A DNA stretch of 62,529 bases from Clostridiales bacterium (GTDB lineage: Bacteria > Bacteroidota > Bacteroidia > Bacteroidales > Muribaculaceae): NCBI GenBank assembly GCA_023666645.1, contig JAMPBP010000001.1, positions 478,421 to 540,949 of the forward strand. The letters are read 5' to 3'. The position numbers and the translations under genes are program-made. Positions 62,198 through 62,529 of the stretch are shown piece by piece. Under the pieces are notes generated by a model. It saw only the letters and a program-made list of their open reading frames with translations. It made no database searches and was not told the origin of the DNA. The stretch's first letter is position 1; every line of letters starts with the position of its first letter.

Positions 62198-62250
62198 GGA
62201 TTACCAAGTAAATCAGTTAACGTTACTGAAAATTTGGTAATCCATTTTTT
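62198..62250 (+). terminator. Intrinsic terminator after tRNA-Ser
   Basis: GGATTACCAA (62198-62207) and TTGGTAATCC (62234-62243) form a 10-bp stem, with an inner CAGT/ACTG stem. ATTTTTT follows. Confidence 0.88.
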
Positions 62251-62529
62251 ATGCACCTCTCTGCAATGAATGAACGCTTGTTCTTCGACTCCGAGTGCAG
62301 GTGCAGCTTGGCACCGAATCAGTATATTATTGTGAATTGTAAATCGCCGAATACCTTCAAAATTCTTTCTGCGAAAGCGGCAAGCCGATAAACGAAAGCC
62401 CGGTGGTGGTGCCGCGACTTCATATAGAAGAAAATCCCCAGCATCACGCCGAGGATAATCTATAGTGTATGATTAGCTGTTTTTATTTCAAGATTGCTGA
62501 TGCTGCGCCTGATTGTTCGCCGACTTCGT
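62251..62529. other. No convincing gene; possible minus-strand gene fragment
   Basis: Nothing on the + strand looks coding. On the minus strand a 41-codon frame (62319-62444) reads MLGIFFYMKSRHHHRAFVYR then LAAFAERILKVF, a hydrophobic start followed by basic residues, with a stop just upstream of the Met region. It could be the decayed end of a membrane protein beginning beyond the window, or chance. Confidence 0.3.

Overview
This window looks like a chromosomal segment from an anaerobic gut bacterium of the order Bacteroidales, most likely Bacteroidaceae or Muribaculaceae; the family is inferred. The evidence is repeated TAnnTTTG -7 boxes with TTG or TTTG about 19-20 bp upstream, few Shine-Dalgarno sequences, a SusC/SusD pair, a GH92 enzyme, the type IX secretion protein PorQ, RprX/RprY, type III glutamine synthetase, the DapL lysine route and a GT3-type glycogen synthase. 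No phage, plasmid, CRISPR or intact insertion sequence is visible. The only clear mobile trace is a frameshifted transposase tail near 1.4-1.6 kb.

Layout. 1-5.8 kb: truncated proS (-), transposase remnant, tRNA-Gln (-), then a + run of DUF1599 protein, DoxX/MauE-like membrane protein, tpiA, SPOR protein and folE. 5.9-15.3 kb is all on the minus strand: rplY-pth-hslR, glycogen synthase-glgP, grpE-dnaJ and ispE. 15.4-26.8 kb (+): dnaB, a secreted leucine-rich-repeat protein, a TonB-dependent receptor with a secreted HMA metal-binding protein, lepA, nhaA and rprX-rprY. 26.9-29.8 kb (-): porQ-cmk-ispH and a small lipoprotein. 29.9-37.6 kb (+): dapF, dapL, glnN and two amidophosphoribosyltransferase paralogues, closely spaced and probably one nitrogen-assimilation operon. 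37.8-41.1 kb: rubrerythrin, a hemerythrin-LuxR fusion regulator with a DUF4491 membrane protein, a candidate small RNA and a ROK kinase.

41.2-54.5 kb is the main accessory region. A minus-strand susC-susD pair diverges from a + series of five secreted enzymes: GH92 alpha-mannosidase, endonuclease/exonuclease/phosphatase-fold enzyme, PhoA-like alkaline phosphatase, (alpha/alpha)6 glycoside hydrolase, and a calcineurin-like phosphoesterase that ends in the same PA14-like module as the GH92 enzyme. Three unrelated phosphatase folds beside a mannosidase suggest a polysaccharide utilization locus for a phosphate-bearing mannose-rich glycan. This is the strongest candidate here for a system not yet fully described.

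54.6-62.5 kb: glycerate kinase (-), purL (-), a lone glycogen-synthase N-terminal domain protein, a DUF4270 lipoprotein, tRNA-Thr and tRNA-Ser, and about 280 bases with no convincing gene. Starts were chosen by family alignment and by promoter or terminator positions; several longer ATG, GTG or TTG frames begin upstream of the apparent promoter and were trimmed.
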